NCBI GenBank assembly: GCA_902651635.1
Contig: CACRSC010000001.1
Coordinates: forward strand, 614,777 to 678,776
Direction of reading: 5' to 3'
DNA length: 64,000 bases
From: Mastigamoeba balamuthi
Lineage: Eukaryota > Evosea > Mastigamoebida > Mastigamoebidae
Made by a program: the position numbers and the translations under genes. Position 1 is the stretch's first letter. Each line of letters starts with the position of its first letter. Positions 1 to 11,126 of the stretch are shown here, in pieces. The notes under the pieces were generated by a model. That model worked only from the letters and a program-made list of their open reading frames with translations. It made no database searches and was not told the DNA's origin.

Positions 1-1587
1 TCGCGCGCAGGTCCTCTCGGAAGAGCTTTTCCGTGGTGTCGCCGAGAGACTTGACGGTTGTGCTGTCGAAGGACGTGTTGACGTTCGGCTGCGGGGAACG
101 CCGCCTTCCCGTCTGCGAGGAGGTCGTCGAGACGTTCGACATCAGCAACATGACGAAGGAGAAGGTTCGTGACCACTCTGGCACAATTCTTATTTGAGGA
201 TGCCAGGTGCGGTTCACAATCACGAGCCCGCAGAGCGACAAGTTCCGTGTCGTGTTCGAGCCACAGTTCGGGGTCATCAAACCCTCGTACGTTGTCACGG
301 TCAGGGCCACTGTGATGTGCCTGTGCACCACGAGCGTCACGGACATGGTGTCCATCTCCTGTGAGCTCGTCAACCGCAAGCCCGACGAGTCACAATCGAC
401 GCCGAAGATCAAGGTAGCGTTGCATTGCCGCGATCTCAAGTGCTTTTGTCACTAATGTCAACGTCAACCCATGCACGAAGCTCGTACTCCCGGTCCGATT
501 CGAAACGCGGCTGTCGACCCGCCTCGATATGGACGAGATTGCGCGGGATGCCACGCCGTTCGGAAGTGGGTGGTACGGGTCTGTTTTCCGAGGCACGTGG
601 CGCGGACAGGAAGTTGCAGTAAAGATACTCCGTGGGCAGAACCCCCCGAAGGCGGAGCTCCAGTGCTTCCAGCGCGAGTGCGAGACGCTGAGCAACCTGA
701 GGTGCCCGTACATAGTCGCGTTCGTCGGATACTGCGAGCAGCCAGGGAAGCTCGCTCTAGTCACGGAGTTCCACCCCCTCGGAAGCCTTGCGCGTTACTG
801 CCACGACCCGGCCCTCTCGACGCTGTTCAAGTTCAAGGCCCTGATCAACTGCGCCCGAGGAGTTTCCTTCCTCCACTCCTGGTAGGAGCTCTACGCCGAA
901 TGCTTTGACTGACTGGCCAAGCAAAGCGGGATAATGCACAGGGACCTGAAGCCAGACAACCTGCTCGTCGTTACACTCGAGGACAGCGCCCCTATCGTTT
1001 GTAAGATAGCGGACTTTGGTACAGCCAAGGAGGTCGGCCTTCGCCAACCGGGACGCGCCGTCACCGCAAACCCAGCCGCCGGGAGTGAGTTGCTTAATCG
1101 CTGTTACCTCAACTGACTGACACATGACAGCCCCGGTGTACATGGCGCCAGAAATGCTGCTGGGCGCGGACTGCAGCCCGTCAGCCGACGTTTTCTCGTA
1201 AGCAACAAGGCGTGCCTTTGTTTCTGACGGATGGGTGCACCACAGGTTCGGCGTTGTAATGTGGGAGTTGTTCACGGGCTTGAGGCCCTACTGCACGCCG
1301 GACTTCGAGAGGTCATACCGTGCGTTTCCGCCCCTTTGCAAGGCAGGGCTAATATCGCCGGAGAAGACATCGCCCAGTTCGTAAGCGAGGGAAAGAGGCT
1401 GCCAGTTGAGGAGGTAGACGATGGCCGCGTGCGAATGCTTGTGGATTCGTGCTGGTCCCACGACCCCTCTGCTAGACCTCGTTAGTTCACTTTCTCATAC
1501 AACCCAACAATAACCCTTTAAACAGCCTTCAACGCGATTTCCTCTGCACTGGAGGAGATGATGACAAAGGATTACAAACATGTGTAA
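1..1587 (+). CDS. TKL-type protein kinase with MSP-like N-terminal region (5' partial)
   Basis: Spliced model: exons 3-164, 207-413, 481-881, 927-1084, 1131-1197, 1246-1311, 1347-1480 and 1526-1587; all phases agree and the start lies before the window. The N-terminal part reads as beta-strand repeats of the kind that precede the kinase in many amoeba TKL kinases (LTFG then TFDISN, RFTITSP, and FRVVFEP). The kinase has a glycine loop FGSGWYGSVF, the lysine in VAVKIL, HRDLKPDN, DFGTA (an ADFG form), GTPVYMAPEML and a final SARP. All catalytic residues are present, so it is probably an active Ser/Thr or dual-specificity kinase; no substrate can be named. The intron at 1312-1346 is only 35 nt. 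No membrane segment is seen in the visible part. The family call is confident; the complete N-terminus is unknown. Confidence 0.85.
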
Positions 1588-1793
1588 CACTGAAAACACG
1601 AGACCCTTTCTGCCGTTCCTCAACCAATCAACTAGGACTTAACCACATTCTATTTCCTAAAACATGATTGGACAGTTAGGTTCCAAAATAAAGTGAAGCG
1701 GATTTGTCATCGAAGACAGTAAAACCAGCGCACCTTAGCAGCCGTTGTTCGCGGTCACTCAACTCAAAGGGCAGTGAAAGAAGCGGGAGAGGA

Positions 1794-1892
1794 AGAAAGG
1801 AAAACAAAAAGTCGGACCCGCCAGGGCTCGAACCTGGAATCCCTTGATCCGTAGTCAAGTGCGTTTCCATTGCGCCACGAGCCCGATTTACA
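1794..1892. repeat. Duplicated 99-bp tRNA-Arg module, copy 1
   Basis: The tRNA plus about 19 bases on one side (AGAAAGGAAAACAAAAAG) and 8 on the other (GATTTACA) recurs at 4129-4227 with equal length. The flank homology shows a segmental copy rather than independent tRNA genes. Confidence 0.85.
1813..1884 (-). tRNA. tRNA-Arg (anticodon ACG)
   Basis: Read on the minus strand, this folds into a complete 72-nt cloverleaf with a 7-bp acceptor stem (GGGCUCG with CGGGUCC), an anticodon stem CUUGA/UCAAG around the loop CUACGGA, and a T arm with UUCGAAC. The anticodon ACG reads CGN arginine codons after A-to-I editing. There is no intron. An identical copy lies at 4148-4219. Confidence 0.95.
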
Positions 1893-2131
1893 ATTAAAAG
1901 GTGAGGAACAAGCGATGCTAAAAGCAGGATTACATCATTATCGCGCGGCGTTTGTGTGCCGGCAATCCGACAGTTTTGTTCTCCCTCTCTTGGCAGTCTT
2001 TTCTCTCCTCTCTCTTTCAGTCTTTCCCACCTCACGGTTATGACATCATTTGGGAACACCCCGTGGGTGTGGAGAGATTTCACTCAGAGAAATCCACTCT
2101 GTCTTGTCTACTTTTGGCAGATCACGTCGCG

Positions 2132-4014
2132 ATGTGGCGAAGCCGTCTGTCGAGGCTCTCCCCTCTGCCGCAGGGCATTCCCCTGAAGAAGCTGCTCCCC
2201 GTCCTCCTCATCCTCTTCCTCGAGGGCTTCACCTCCTCCAGCATCAACTCGTGCGCCTCCTGTCTGACTCACCCCTCTTTTGCCCTGCATGATGACCGAA
2301 TCTTCCACGCTCACTTACCCATTTCTGGCATCTCCACGTGCCTGTCGCGTATCAACTGCCAGGTATGCCGGTTACATGGTGGTGGACATCGGGCCCACCA
2401 GCGACCCGAACCGCGTGGGGTTCTACGCGGGGCTGCTGACGTGCTGCTTCTTTGCCGCCCAGTTTGTGAGCAGCTACCCCATCGGCGCCCTCAGCGACCG
2501 CGTCGGCCGCCGCCCCGTGCTGCTGGTCGGCACGGCCGGCATCATGCTCTCCCAGGTGGCCTTTGGCTTCTCCTGGACCCTCGCCGCAGCCCTCGCGTTC
2601 CGCTCCCTCAACGGCATCCTCAACGGCAACGTCGGCACCGCCAAGGCACGGGCGCCCTACCTACCGCCACATTCAATTGAGAATCCACCCGTCTCGTTAT
2701 TTCTCATTACCGGACCCGCTTCGCTGGCCCTCGGCTCACTCGCGTTGGCAGACGTATCTCGCGGAGCTCACCGATGCCAGCAACAGGGTGAAGACGTTCT
2801 CGTTCATCGGGCTGATGTTCGGGCTGGGTAGCGTTGTCGGGGCGGGCGTGGGAGGCCTCACCGCGAGGCCCGCGATACAGTACCCGAGCCTCTTCTCCAA
2901 GAGCGGCATCTTTGGCCGGTTCCCGTACCTCCTGCCCAACCTCGTGGTCGTGTTCATCATCTTCATCGCGCTGGTCCTGTCCTACTTCTTCCTCGAGGAG
3001 ACCCTCCCAAAGAAGAGCCTCGGCACAGCGCCCAAGGCCGTGGAGAGCGAGGAGCAAGAGCGCGACTGCGAGCAGGGTATGCACCAGGTTCCTCTCCGCC
3101 GTCGCCTGACATCTCACACCGCCCGCCGCACTGCAGGGGCCGAGATGTCTGCTGTCGTCCCGGGCAAGGGCCCCGAGGAGGCGGAGAAGTCGGACAACCA
3201 GGACGAGGTGCCCCTTGTCTCGGACGCCGACAAGGCCAACAGGGCCGCCATAGAGCCGCCCTCGAGGTGCAGCAAGGAGAACCTCGAGCTGTGGAAGTAC
3301 CCGCTGCTGACCGTGGCCACGTATGGGTCCGTTGCCATCGTGCAGGCCACCATCTTCGCGACAATACCGCTGTGGGCCATCGCGACCAAGAGCCACGGAG
3401 GCCTGGGGTTCAAGCCCGCCCAGGTCGGCCTCATCAACACCATCTCGGGCGCGGGCTGCGTCATCTCGCAGCTCTTCATCGGGCCGACGATGCTCAGGAA
3501 GTTCAAGATCCTGCCGACGATGCGCATGTGCTGCGTCGCGCTCGTGCCCGTGCTCTTCCTGTTCCCCGTCGTCAGCATCACCGTGCACAAGCGGTGGGCG
3601 ACGTGGCTCGTGCTGTCGGTGCTGCTGGTCGCGTGGCAGAGCTTCTCGCAGACGATGTTCAACGCGACCAACGTGCTCATGGCCAACAGCGTCGAGCCCC
3701 GCAAGATGGGGACGCTCAACGGCATCGGGCAGAGCGCGGCGTCGCTCGTCCGCACAGTCCTCCCTGCGCTGTGCGGCCTGCTCACCAACTTCGCGTTCTC
3801 GGGGGACCACGAGTTCCCTTTCAACCACTTTTTGCCCTTTTTCGTGTCCTCGGCGGCGTCGCTGGGCCTGCTGTGCGTCACGCTGCTGCTGCCGTCGTCG
3901 CTCAACAGCGCAAAGGGCGCCAGCCAGGCTGCCAGCATCCCCGAGGCTTCAGAAGCACCCGTCTCATCACCCGAGGCTGTTAGCAACAGTCGTTCAGACA
4001 GGAGCGAGCTATGA
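2132..4014 (+). CDS. Major facilitator superfamily transporter
   Basis: Exons 2132-2250, 2363-2645, 2752-3076 and 3137-4014 give 534 residues. The protein is a multi-spanning membrane carrier with the MFS loop 2-3 signature GALSDRVGRRP and a second motif NGILNGNVGTAKTYLAEL. These resemble the DHA1/ZIFL-type (zinc-induced facilitator or TetA-like) branch. The middle cytoplasmic loop is long and charged, and a second block of membrane segments follows after WKYPLLTV. The substrate cannot be read from sequence. The second intron (2646-2751) must start with GC: AAG then GCACGG gives the only frame that keeps the conserved GTAKTY motif. The third intron (60 nt) is a multiple of three and could also be read through. 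The ATG at 2132 precedes the first hydrophobic helix. Confidence 0.88.
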
Positions 4015-4128
4015 GCACCACACCTAGAAGTAAATCACACTAACACGAGACCGAGCTTCCGCACTTCGGATTGAACTGTGACTTTTTTCAAACATACTAC
4101 GTTTGATGGGCTGGAATGTAGAGGAGAA

Positions 4129-4227
4129 AGAAAGGAAAACAAAAAGTCGGACCCGCCAGGGCTCGAACCTGGAATCCCTTGATCCGTAGTCAAGTGCGTT
4201 TCCATTGCGCCACGAGCCCGATTTACA
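4129..4227. repeat. Duplicated 99-bp tRNA-Arg module, copy 2
   Basis: Partner of 1794-1892. The same purine-rich upstream run and GATTTACA downstream octamer flank the tRNA. Confidence 0.85.
4148..4219 (-). tRNA. tRNA-Arg (anticodon ACG), second copy
   Basis: Same 72-nt cloverleaf as the copy at 1813-1884, with identical tRNA sequence and nearly identical flanks. It lies just downstream of the transporter, so the two copies bracket that gene in the same orientation. Confidence 0.95.
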
Positions 4228-4572
4228 TTAATAATTTGTTTGTAAAACACCTCGCGTGTGGAAAAGGACTATAACGCAGGATGGGCCGTGTCTCATCGCG
4301 GTGGTTGCGCTGCGTGACCTCTTAGCGCTGTTTCCTTCGCCTTTAGGCTTATTTCTGCCTTTATCTCGGGATGTCGCTGGATCAGCTCTCTTACACTCGG
4401 TCCCCATGCTCTCCATGCTCTCGGTATTCAGGGTCGTTCACCGAACGTCGTCCAAACAGGCGAGGAAATCGGGAAAAGGTGCAGTGAGTCAGAAATGATG
4501 AAAAAATGTCCGTTGCGTCCTCGGGGGATCCGCCGAATCTTCCCCCACTTTTACTCGCAAGGGCCCTCTGCA

Positions 4573-7500
4573 ATGAAGAAGCACTTCACTCTGCGGTCAG
4601 CGCACAAAACCAAAGTCTTTGGCGTGCCTCCCGTGCTCGATGCGGCGACCGACATCCCGCCGATCGTCGAGTCCACCGTCGCATACCTCGACGAACGTCC
4701 GTGCCCCGCGTTTCTCGCGCCCTCTGATCCCCCTCTCATCCGTGTCTCGTGCCGTTTTATCATTTTTTCCCTTCCCACCCACCACTGTGTCCCCCGCACC
4801 CGACGCCCCCTTTTCCGCGCCCCTTCTCAACGGTTTCCCCCGCGCAGACTTGGACGAGGAGGGGCTGTTCCGGATCAGCGGGTCGGCGCCCGCCATCGCG
4901 AAGCTGAAGGTGCGTGTCCGGTGCCCCCCGGGGAGTGATTTCCGAGCGGCGGGTGCGGGGGTGTGGGATCGGCAGTCAGGCGGAAAGTGGGCCCAACCGC
5001 CAGAAACAGCACGCACCCCGAGCAAGCCCTCCAACCACCGCTCCGCATCGGGAGGGGCCCGCCCGCACGAGCCTGACGGGGAGGAGCAACGGCCGAGCAG
5101 GGCAGGTTTGACGCGGGCAAGAAGGTGGAGCTGCACAAGGAGACGCTGGTGCACAACGTGTCGGGGCTGCTGAAGCTCTACCTGCGCGACATGCCCGAGC
5201 CCCTGTGCACGTACGCGCTGTACCCCGAGTTCCTCGACACGGCGGGCATGGCCGACGAGGGCGGGCGCCTCGAGGAGACGCGCAGGCTGCTGGACAAGCT
5301 GCCGGGGCCGAGCTACGCGACGCTGCGGCACGTGGCGGGGCTGCTGGTGCGGGTGGCGGCGCGGGCCAAGGTGAACGCCATGACGACGGCGAACCTGGCG
5401 ACGACGGTGGCGCCGTCGGTGTTCCGGCCCGAGGACGCGCACTCGCTCGAGTACCTGCGGGAGCTGCCCAAGGTCTCGTCCGTCTTCGAGTTTGTGCTGA
5501 GCCACTACGGCGACCTCTTCCCCGCCTCGCACGCGCTGCCCGCCGGCGGCAGCGGCAACGGGGCAGCGGGGACCCCGCAGCAGCCGCCCGAGAACGACAA
5601 CGGCCCTCCGCAGCCCCCCTCGCCCAACGCCAAGGCAGACCTCCCCCCGATAGCTCTCCCTCCTGCCTGGCGATTCACCGAGCTGACTGCGGGCTGCTGT
5701 GGCTGTGTCTCTGTGGCTGTGGGCTGTGCTGGGGCCTCCCCTCGGTCGCGGTCGCGCAGGACTACGAGCTGATGTACCTGCACAAGCAGCTGTCGCAGGC
5801 CAACAGCGCGAGGCAGGCGATGGAGGAGATGCTGCGGAAGAGCGTCGAGGAGGTGGCGCACCTCGAGAGCGCCGTGCGGCAGCGGGAGGAGGACCTGGAG
5901 GCGGCCAAGGCGGAGCTGTCGACGGCGACGGCGCTGGGCAAGGAGGCGACGCTGCGGGCCGAGTCGTACAAGCAGGAGCTCGAGGCACGAGCGCCCACCA
6001 GCCCCCGCACGCAGCGCACAGGGCGCGCCCCTCTGGCTCACAGGGCCCGCGCCGCTGTGCCCCGCCACCCCCGTGCAGAGGCGCGACAAGCAGCTGTCGG
6101 AGCTGGTGCAGACCAAGAGCACGGACCTGAAGCGCTTCACCGTCATGTTCTCTGTGCGGAGGAGCCCCCCCCCCAGCCTCCCGGGGGGGGGGGTCGTGCG
6201 GGCGGGCCTGACCGGGGGGCGGGGGGCATGCGCAGCAACTGCAGGAGATGCAGAAGAACAACCTGACGGAGCGGGACGACCTGCTTCTGCAGCTGGCAGA
6301 GGCGCGGGAGCAGATCGTGGGGCTGGAGCTGCAGCGGACGGAGATGGGGGAGCAGCTGAGCAAGGCGCAGGCGCGGGCGGACGCGGGGGACCGGGCGCGC
6401 GAGCAGCTGCTGCTGCAGCTGGAGCGGGCGGCGGAGAGCGAGCGGCAGGCGCGGGAGCGGGCGACGAGGATCGGGGCGGACATGGACGGGCTGCGGAGGC
6501 AGGTGGGGGCGGAGAAGGAGGCGCTGCTGCGGGAGCTGCAGGGGGCGAGGCGGGTGACGCTGGAGACGGACGGGGAGTACCTCAAGGACCTGGAGAAGCT
6601 GCGGAGGGACAACGACGAGCTGGAGCAGGAGCTGGCCAAGGAGCGCGAGCTGAGGCTGGCGGCGGACTCGCAGTGCATCGAGCAGCAGAGCAAGGCCGAC
6701 GCCCTGTACGTGCAGATCTCGAGGCGGGTGGCGGCGCTCGAGGACGAGGTGAAGAAGGCGTCGGAGGAGCGCGACGCCCTGCTCAGCGCCGCGGCCGCGC
6801 GCAGGGGCGCCGCCGGAGCCGCAGCAGCCGCAGCAGCCGCGGCCGCTTCGGGCGAGGCGCCGGGGCCGGGCGGGGCCGGCGCGGCTGCGGGCAAGCCGCT
6901 GCCGACGCTGCCGCCGAGGGGGGCCGCGTCGATGTCGAGCAAGGAGCTCACGGTGGCGCTGCAGAAGCTGGCGCACGTCGAGGCGCAGCTGAGGGAGAAG
7001 GCGCAGGCGACCGCGGAGCTCGAGAGGAAGCTGGCGGCGCGCGACGCGGCGGTGGTGAGGGTCGACGAGGAGGCGAGGGCCGATGCGGAGAGGCAGCGCG
7101 CGGCGCTGGAGAGGGCGGCGCAGGAGGCGCAGGCGCGCAGCGCGGCGCTGGACAGCCAGCTGAGGGAGAAGGCGCAGGCGGTCACGAGGCTGGAGAACAA
7201 GGTCGCGGAGCTGCAGGGCAGGCTGGACGCGGCCCCCGCTCCCGCTCCCGCCCAGGCCCAGGCCCCGGCGCCGGTCCCCCGGTCGGCGACGACGCCCGCG
7301 CTGCGCCAGGCGGCGCCGGGGAACGCCAAGGCCGGCAGGCCGCTGCCGGTCCCGGAGCCGGCGAGGCCCACCGGGAGGACGTCGGCTGGGAGGGAAGACG
7401 CCCTGGCCATGGCCAGCAGGCTGGCGGACGCGGTAGGGGTGTCGACCAAGGCGGACCTCGAGGCGCTGATCGAGGCGCACTTCAACGCCACGGTGCTGAC

Positions 7501-7630
7501 GGTGAAGCTGGCGAGCGGGGGCAAGGGCCACGGGGCCATGGGCGCGCAGGACATGTTCGTCGAGGCGGTCTCGTCGCACACGGCCTACAAGCAGTTCGGG
7601 GACTTTGTCGCGAAGAAGATGGGCCTCTAG
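4573..7630 (+). CDS. RhoGAP domain protein with long coiled coil
   Basis: Exons 4573-4696, 4848-4909, 5101-5634, 5760-5984, 6079-6153 and 6236-7630 give 804 residues. Residues about 5-205 form a RhoGAP domain: VFGVPP, EEGLFRISGS with the arginine finger near residue 50, then KLYLRDMPEPL and NLATTVAPS. It should speed GTP hydrolysis on Rho/Rac GTPases and so act on actin. The rest is a heptad-rich coiled coil broken by an Ala/Gly-rich linker, ending in a small compact C-terminal region (LAMASRLADAVG...VAKKMGL) that I do not recognise. Two introns have GC donors (5635-5759 and 5985-6078); no GT donor keeps frame at either site. The ATG at 4573 directly precedes the RhoGAP fold; an in-frame ATG upstream is possible. 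Confidence 0.88.
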
Positions 7631-8025
7631 CGGTGGGCCGGCCCCTCCCCCTTCCCCACTCGGGGGTGACACCCCCAACCATCGTATACAGAACCCTGAC
7701 CCCACACCCCCGCGCGAGCGAGACAAGGCATGGCATGAGACACACCACCCGAAACCAAATACCTACTAACAACATTCTATTTAGTTCACCTCTTGGTCGT
7801 CGCCCCTTCTTCCTTTTTTTTGGTGCCCACAGTGGCCTGGTTGACGTGCTGGTGCAACCCTTTCGAAACAACAAACGTGGCCCTTTGTTTTGAGTTGAAC
7901 TCGAGGCTCGGGAGTTTCCGTGTGTGGTGTGCGGTATTTATCTTCGTGGTTAAGGGTAAAGGCGCGACAGTCAAAGGTATGGAGTCCGCGACCACTGTAA
8001 CAGCAGGAAGAGTGCTCCTTCCTTC
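7631..8025. other. Convergent intergenic spacer
   Basis: About 395 bases between the 3' ends of a plus-strand and a minus-strand gene. I see no gene or repeat; termination signals for both genes are expected here but none is clear. Confidence 0.5.
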
Positions 8026-8118
8026 TCAGGGCTTCTCGGGCTCGTCGGGCTCGTCGGGCTCGTCGGGCTCGTCGGGCTTCTGGGGCTCGTCGGGCTTCTC
8101 GGGCTTCTCGGGCTCCTC
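8026..8118. repeat. 9-bp tandem repeat in coding sequence
   Basis: Repeats of GGGCTCGTC with GGGCTTCTC variants. On the minus strand they encode the EPD/EKP tail. The unit is a multiple of three, so copy-number change would keep the frame. Confidence 0.85.
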
Positions 8119-9434
8119 AGAGGGCGGCTGCTCAGGGCCTGTGGCCGGAGGCGGTAGGCCAGAGCTTGCGGCCGGGGTAGCGGCAGGCCTCTTGAGACCG
8201 AAGCGACGGCTGAGCTCCAATTCCAAGGCGTCGAGCCTATCCTTGAGGGCAGCGTGATCCTTCTTGAGGGCAGCGTGATCCTTCTGGAGAGCTCCCAGGT
8301 CACTGCGCACTGAAATGAGCTTCTTCCCCGTGACCAGGCTCACCTGCACAGGAAGGACACACGATTGGATCAGAGGGGGAGCGACTCCAAAAACCAAAAG
8401 TTCACGGCACACACGGGAGGGGGTGCGAACCAGGCGGCTCTGGAACGTGGCGTTTCCGAAATGGGCATCTCTGGCCTCCTTTCCGTGCGGGATTTCCTGG
8501 CAGTACCGGAGGAAATCCTTGCTCAGTTCGAGTTCGTCGGTTCTGTTGTTCAGGAAACGGTCGAGGAACCAGATGGTGCCCCTCGATCTGTTCATGCCCT
8601 CTTGACACCGAACGTGGACGATGAGCATCAGTTGATCGAGCTGGGCATGCCACAATTCGCACCCTGGTCAGAGCAGCGAGGAAAGAGGCTTGCGAGCACT
8701 GAGAGCATGTGCGTATCATGGGGGCAGAGGCGGCGTACCCCGTGGCGGCGCCAGAGGTCCGCGGCGATGGGGTGGACGAGGCTGAAGACCTGGGCTACGC
8801 AGTGCGCGTTGAACCGATGATCCCTGTCCGTGGCATTGGTGGCGTCCTCGAGCAGGTACGCTCGGACGTGGTGCCCGTAAGGCTGCTGGCCTTGCTCGCA
8901 CACAGCGAACTCGTTGTCGGGGTACGGCGGCCTGATGTCGGTTGCAGCGGCAGTGGCTTTCTCTGTGTCGCTCTGAGCGCTGTCCTCCTGGTCCTCCGGA
9001 GGGGCGACGGCGTGCCTCGAGGATTTCCTCTGGCGTGCATGAGCGCAGACGACATCCTGGGGGCAGCAAAGGAAGAAGCAATGGGGAAAAAGGTGATTTG
9101 GGCAGAAAACAATTGAGACAGCGCTGCCGAGGGAGAGCGCGCGTACGGCTACAGCAGGGTCGGCGACATCGATCAGGACGGCGTTGCTGACCAGGTCGGC
9201 CCTGACTTTGTGGCTCTGCTCCGCGCTCATGCCCTTGGGGACCATGCTCTCGGCGGCCTCGCGCAGGCTGTCCGGCGACAGCACCACGCCAGCACCGCTC
9301 GTGAACCCGGAGATGCAGTGGCCGGCAAAGCTCACCGCCGCCCCATCCGCGTTGCTGGCCTCGGGGGAACTCTCACGCTCGGGGCCCCGCCTCTGCTTCT
9401 TGCGCGATACGGCGTGCATGGGCGTCTCGGGCAC
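8026..9434 (-). CDS. Uncharacterised protein with EPDEP-repeat tail
   Basis: Minus-strand exons 9120-9434, 8663-9056, 8395-8600 and 8026-8343 give 410 residues in one frame. I do not recognise the family. The N-terminus is basic (SRKKQRRGPER). The middle carries a motif-rich stretch with PPYPDNEF and GHHVRAYLLED. Then come a short heptad-like duplication (LQKDHAALKKDHAAL) and a tail of repeated Glu-Pro-Asp units encoded by a 9-bp tandem repeat. The introns at 9057-9119 (63 nt) and 8344-8394 (51 nt) are multiples of three and open in frame, so either could be retained; the intron at 8601-8662 is needed to keep frame. No signal peptide or membrane segment is seen. Confidence 0.6.
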
Positions 9435-9757
9435 GACTTCTGCGTGGTCCGCGGCTTCACCGGGGCTGTGGGGGGCACAACTGGCGTCAATGGAAGGCGA
9501 CTGGCTCGACTACGCACGGCGTCTGGGGATGGCGGCGCTTTCTGTGCTGCGCCTCCTCCTCCCACTTCTCCACCGAGGCTTGAGGGCGGCTGCTTGCGAA
9601 TGCAGCCATCTGACAACGTTGGTAACCTCACGAAAGGGCGCCAAAATTGAAGACTGACAAGATAGTGAGTTGCATGGGTCCGGCGAATCCGCGCGAATTC
9701 CTGTTCGGGGCGCAGGATTTGCAGGACGCGGATCCACCGAACTCTACGCAGAATGCT

Positions 9758-9819
9758 GTAGACACCGGGAATATCGCGGTGTGGATACTCCCGTATGGCC
9801 GATGACGCCGCCGGTGCAC
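9758..9819. repeat. 62-bp direct repeat, left copy, with hairpin
   Basis: Matches 11123-11184 with a single difference. It contains CGGGAATATC and an inverted partner GATACTCCCG (one mismatch) around an 8-base loop. The start codon of the next ORF (9795) lies inside the repeat. Confidence 0.85.
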
Positions 9820-11126
9820 TCAGAAACACGTGGCAGCGGGAGCTCCAGACACTCTTCAACGGGTTCCAGCGGGAGCGCCAGACACTCTTCAACGAGTTCC
9901 AGCGGGAGCACCAGGCTATCGTCGACAAGATCCAGCTCGCTCGTGCAGCAGCGAAGGACCAGCTGTCGAAGGCGCTCAAGGACAGCGTGAAGAAATTCCC
10001 AGAGGAGCCGCTAGGGTCACAAGGTGTTAGGGCTGTGGATGGAAAGGTTGTGGGGGCAGTGGTGGTGCCAAGGAAGAACATCGTGTTGGTAAACCCAATG
10101 ACGGTGTTGGTTTTCGATGGGGGCCCGGCAAAGCTTACAGCTGAAGAGTCCATCGAGGCCGGGAAGAAAATGGCTATGTCAGCACCGACGGGATCGAAAA
10201 TGTCTGGTCACCCCGATACACGTCCCCGATCCCCCCTGGTAATAGAGAAGTGCAAGGAGGGGGTTGCCTGTATGAAGGAAACTGGGCGCACGGTGGGCGA
10301 CGAGAAGACCGAGGCGAGGACGCAGGCCGAGAGACAGGCCGTTGAGGCAACAACAAAGGCGAGGATGCAGGCCGAAAGACAGGCCGTGAAGGCGAAGACA
10401 CAGGCGACGCAGGCCGAGAGACAGGTCGCGGAAGTGACGACAGGGGCGACGACGCAGACCACGAGACAGGCCGCCGAAGCTACGAACGCGAAGACGCAGG
10501 CCAGGAGGCAGGCTGCCGAGCAGGTCACCAAGGAGGCAGCGATAGCGAAGACACAGGCCGCGAGGACGAAGATGCTGGCCAAGAAGACAGTGACGGTGAT
10601 GACGCCGAACGAGGAGGTGCCTGCAGCGAGGACACAGGCCGAGGAGGCAGCTACAGCGCTGGCGCCGGCCATAGTGGCGGTGACGGCGAAGCAGGCGGCC
10701 AAATGCAAGCACAAGGCTGCAGAGTGCAGGAGTCAGCTGCGGAGGGAGCGCACCGTTAAGCCGCGGGAGAGACGCATCTGGTGGCTGAGACCACGGATGA
10801 GGCCCGTCACGTCACTGCAGAGGCGGCGCACGGTGAGGCCGTGGAAGAAGCGTGTCAGGTGGCTGAGGCGGAAGCCAGACGCTTGGCCAGGGAGAAGGAG
10901 GCTTGCCGGGGAACGGACAAGGAAGCGGACGGTGTCACGGCAGGGCACGGATCCGAGGAGGCGACCGCGGAGGCGAGGTGGGCAGCCGGCGCTGCGGTCA
11001 GGAGGATCACCACGGAAGAAGCATGCCAAGGAGGGAAGGAGGCGCACCTGGCGCAGGGGCCGAGCGCGGCCGGGAGGGTGCGACGGCCCGGGGTCGGGCC
11101 TTTTTCCGAAAGGCGGGGAGGTGTAG
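9795..11126 (+). CDS. Low-complexity hypothetical ORF bounded by direct repeats
   Basis: A single open frame of 443 residues. The first ~130 residues look like normal protein, with a doubled helix unit (WQRELQTLFNGF, then FQRERQTLFNEF). Then comes a long run of degenerate repeats built on TQAERQA, TKAR and TQARRQA, rich in Ala, Gln, Thr and charged residues. After about 10740 the frame becomes Arg/Trp-rich, while another frame keeps the Ala/Glu/Thr-rich composition, which suggests a past frameshift. The ATG lies in the left 62-bp repeat and the stop (TAG, 11124-11126) in the right one. I do not recognise a family; it may be a mobile or decaying gene. Real expression is uncertain. Confidence 0.4.
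   Translation: MADDAAGALRNTWQRELQTLFNGFQRERQTLFNEFQREHQAIVDKIQLARAAAKDQLSKALKDSVKKFPEEPLGSQGVRAVDGKVVGAVVVPRKNIVLVNPMTVLVFDGGPAKLTAEESIEAGKKMAMSAPTGSKMSGHPDTRPRSPLVIEKCKEGVACMKETGRTVGDEKTEARTQAERQAVEATTKARMQAERQAVKAKTQATQAERQVAEVTTGATTQTTRQAAEATNAKTQARRQAAEQVTKEAAIAKTQAARTKMLAKKTVTVMTPNEEVPAARTQAEEAATALAPAIVAVTAKQAAKCKHKAAECRSQLRRERTVKPRERRIWWLRPRMRPVTSLQRRRTVRPWKKRVRWLRRKPDAWPGRRRLAGERTRKRTVSRQGTDPRRRPRRRGGQPALRSGGSPRKKHAKEGRRRTWRRGRARPGGCDGPGSGLFPKGGEV

Larger units (their letters stand above)
1588..2131. other. Intergenic spacer with tRNA-Arg module
   Basis: About 540 bases between the kinase and the transporter. Apart from the tRNA-Arg module I see no gene here. The final ~150 bases are pyrimidine-rich and probably hold the promoter or 5' leader of the transporter. 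Confidence 0.6.
4015..4572. other. Intergenic spacer with second tRNA-Arg module
   Basis: Apart from the tRNA-Arg copy no gene is evident. Just before the next start codon, at 4535-4542, is GAATCTTC, a word found upstream of several genes in this window. Confidence 0.55.

Noticed and set aside
2707-3828. 373-codon open frame antisense to the MFS transporter
   Set aside because: Shadow of the real gene; rich in Arg, Glu and His with no motif.
4597-7581. 994-codon open frame antisense to the RhoGAP gene
   Set aside because: GC-rich coding DNA with strong third-position bias often leaves the opposite strand open. The composition is Ser/Ala/Cys low-complexity and has no domain.
8026-8118. CRISPR-like array
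   Set aside because: The 9-bp units are contiguous, without spacers, and encode the protein tail.
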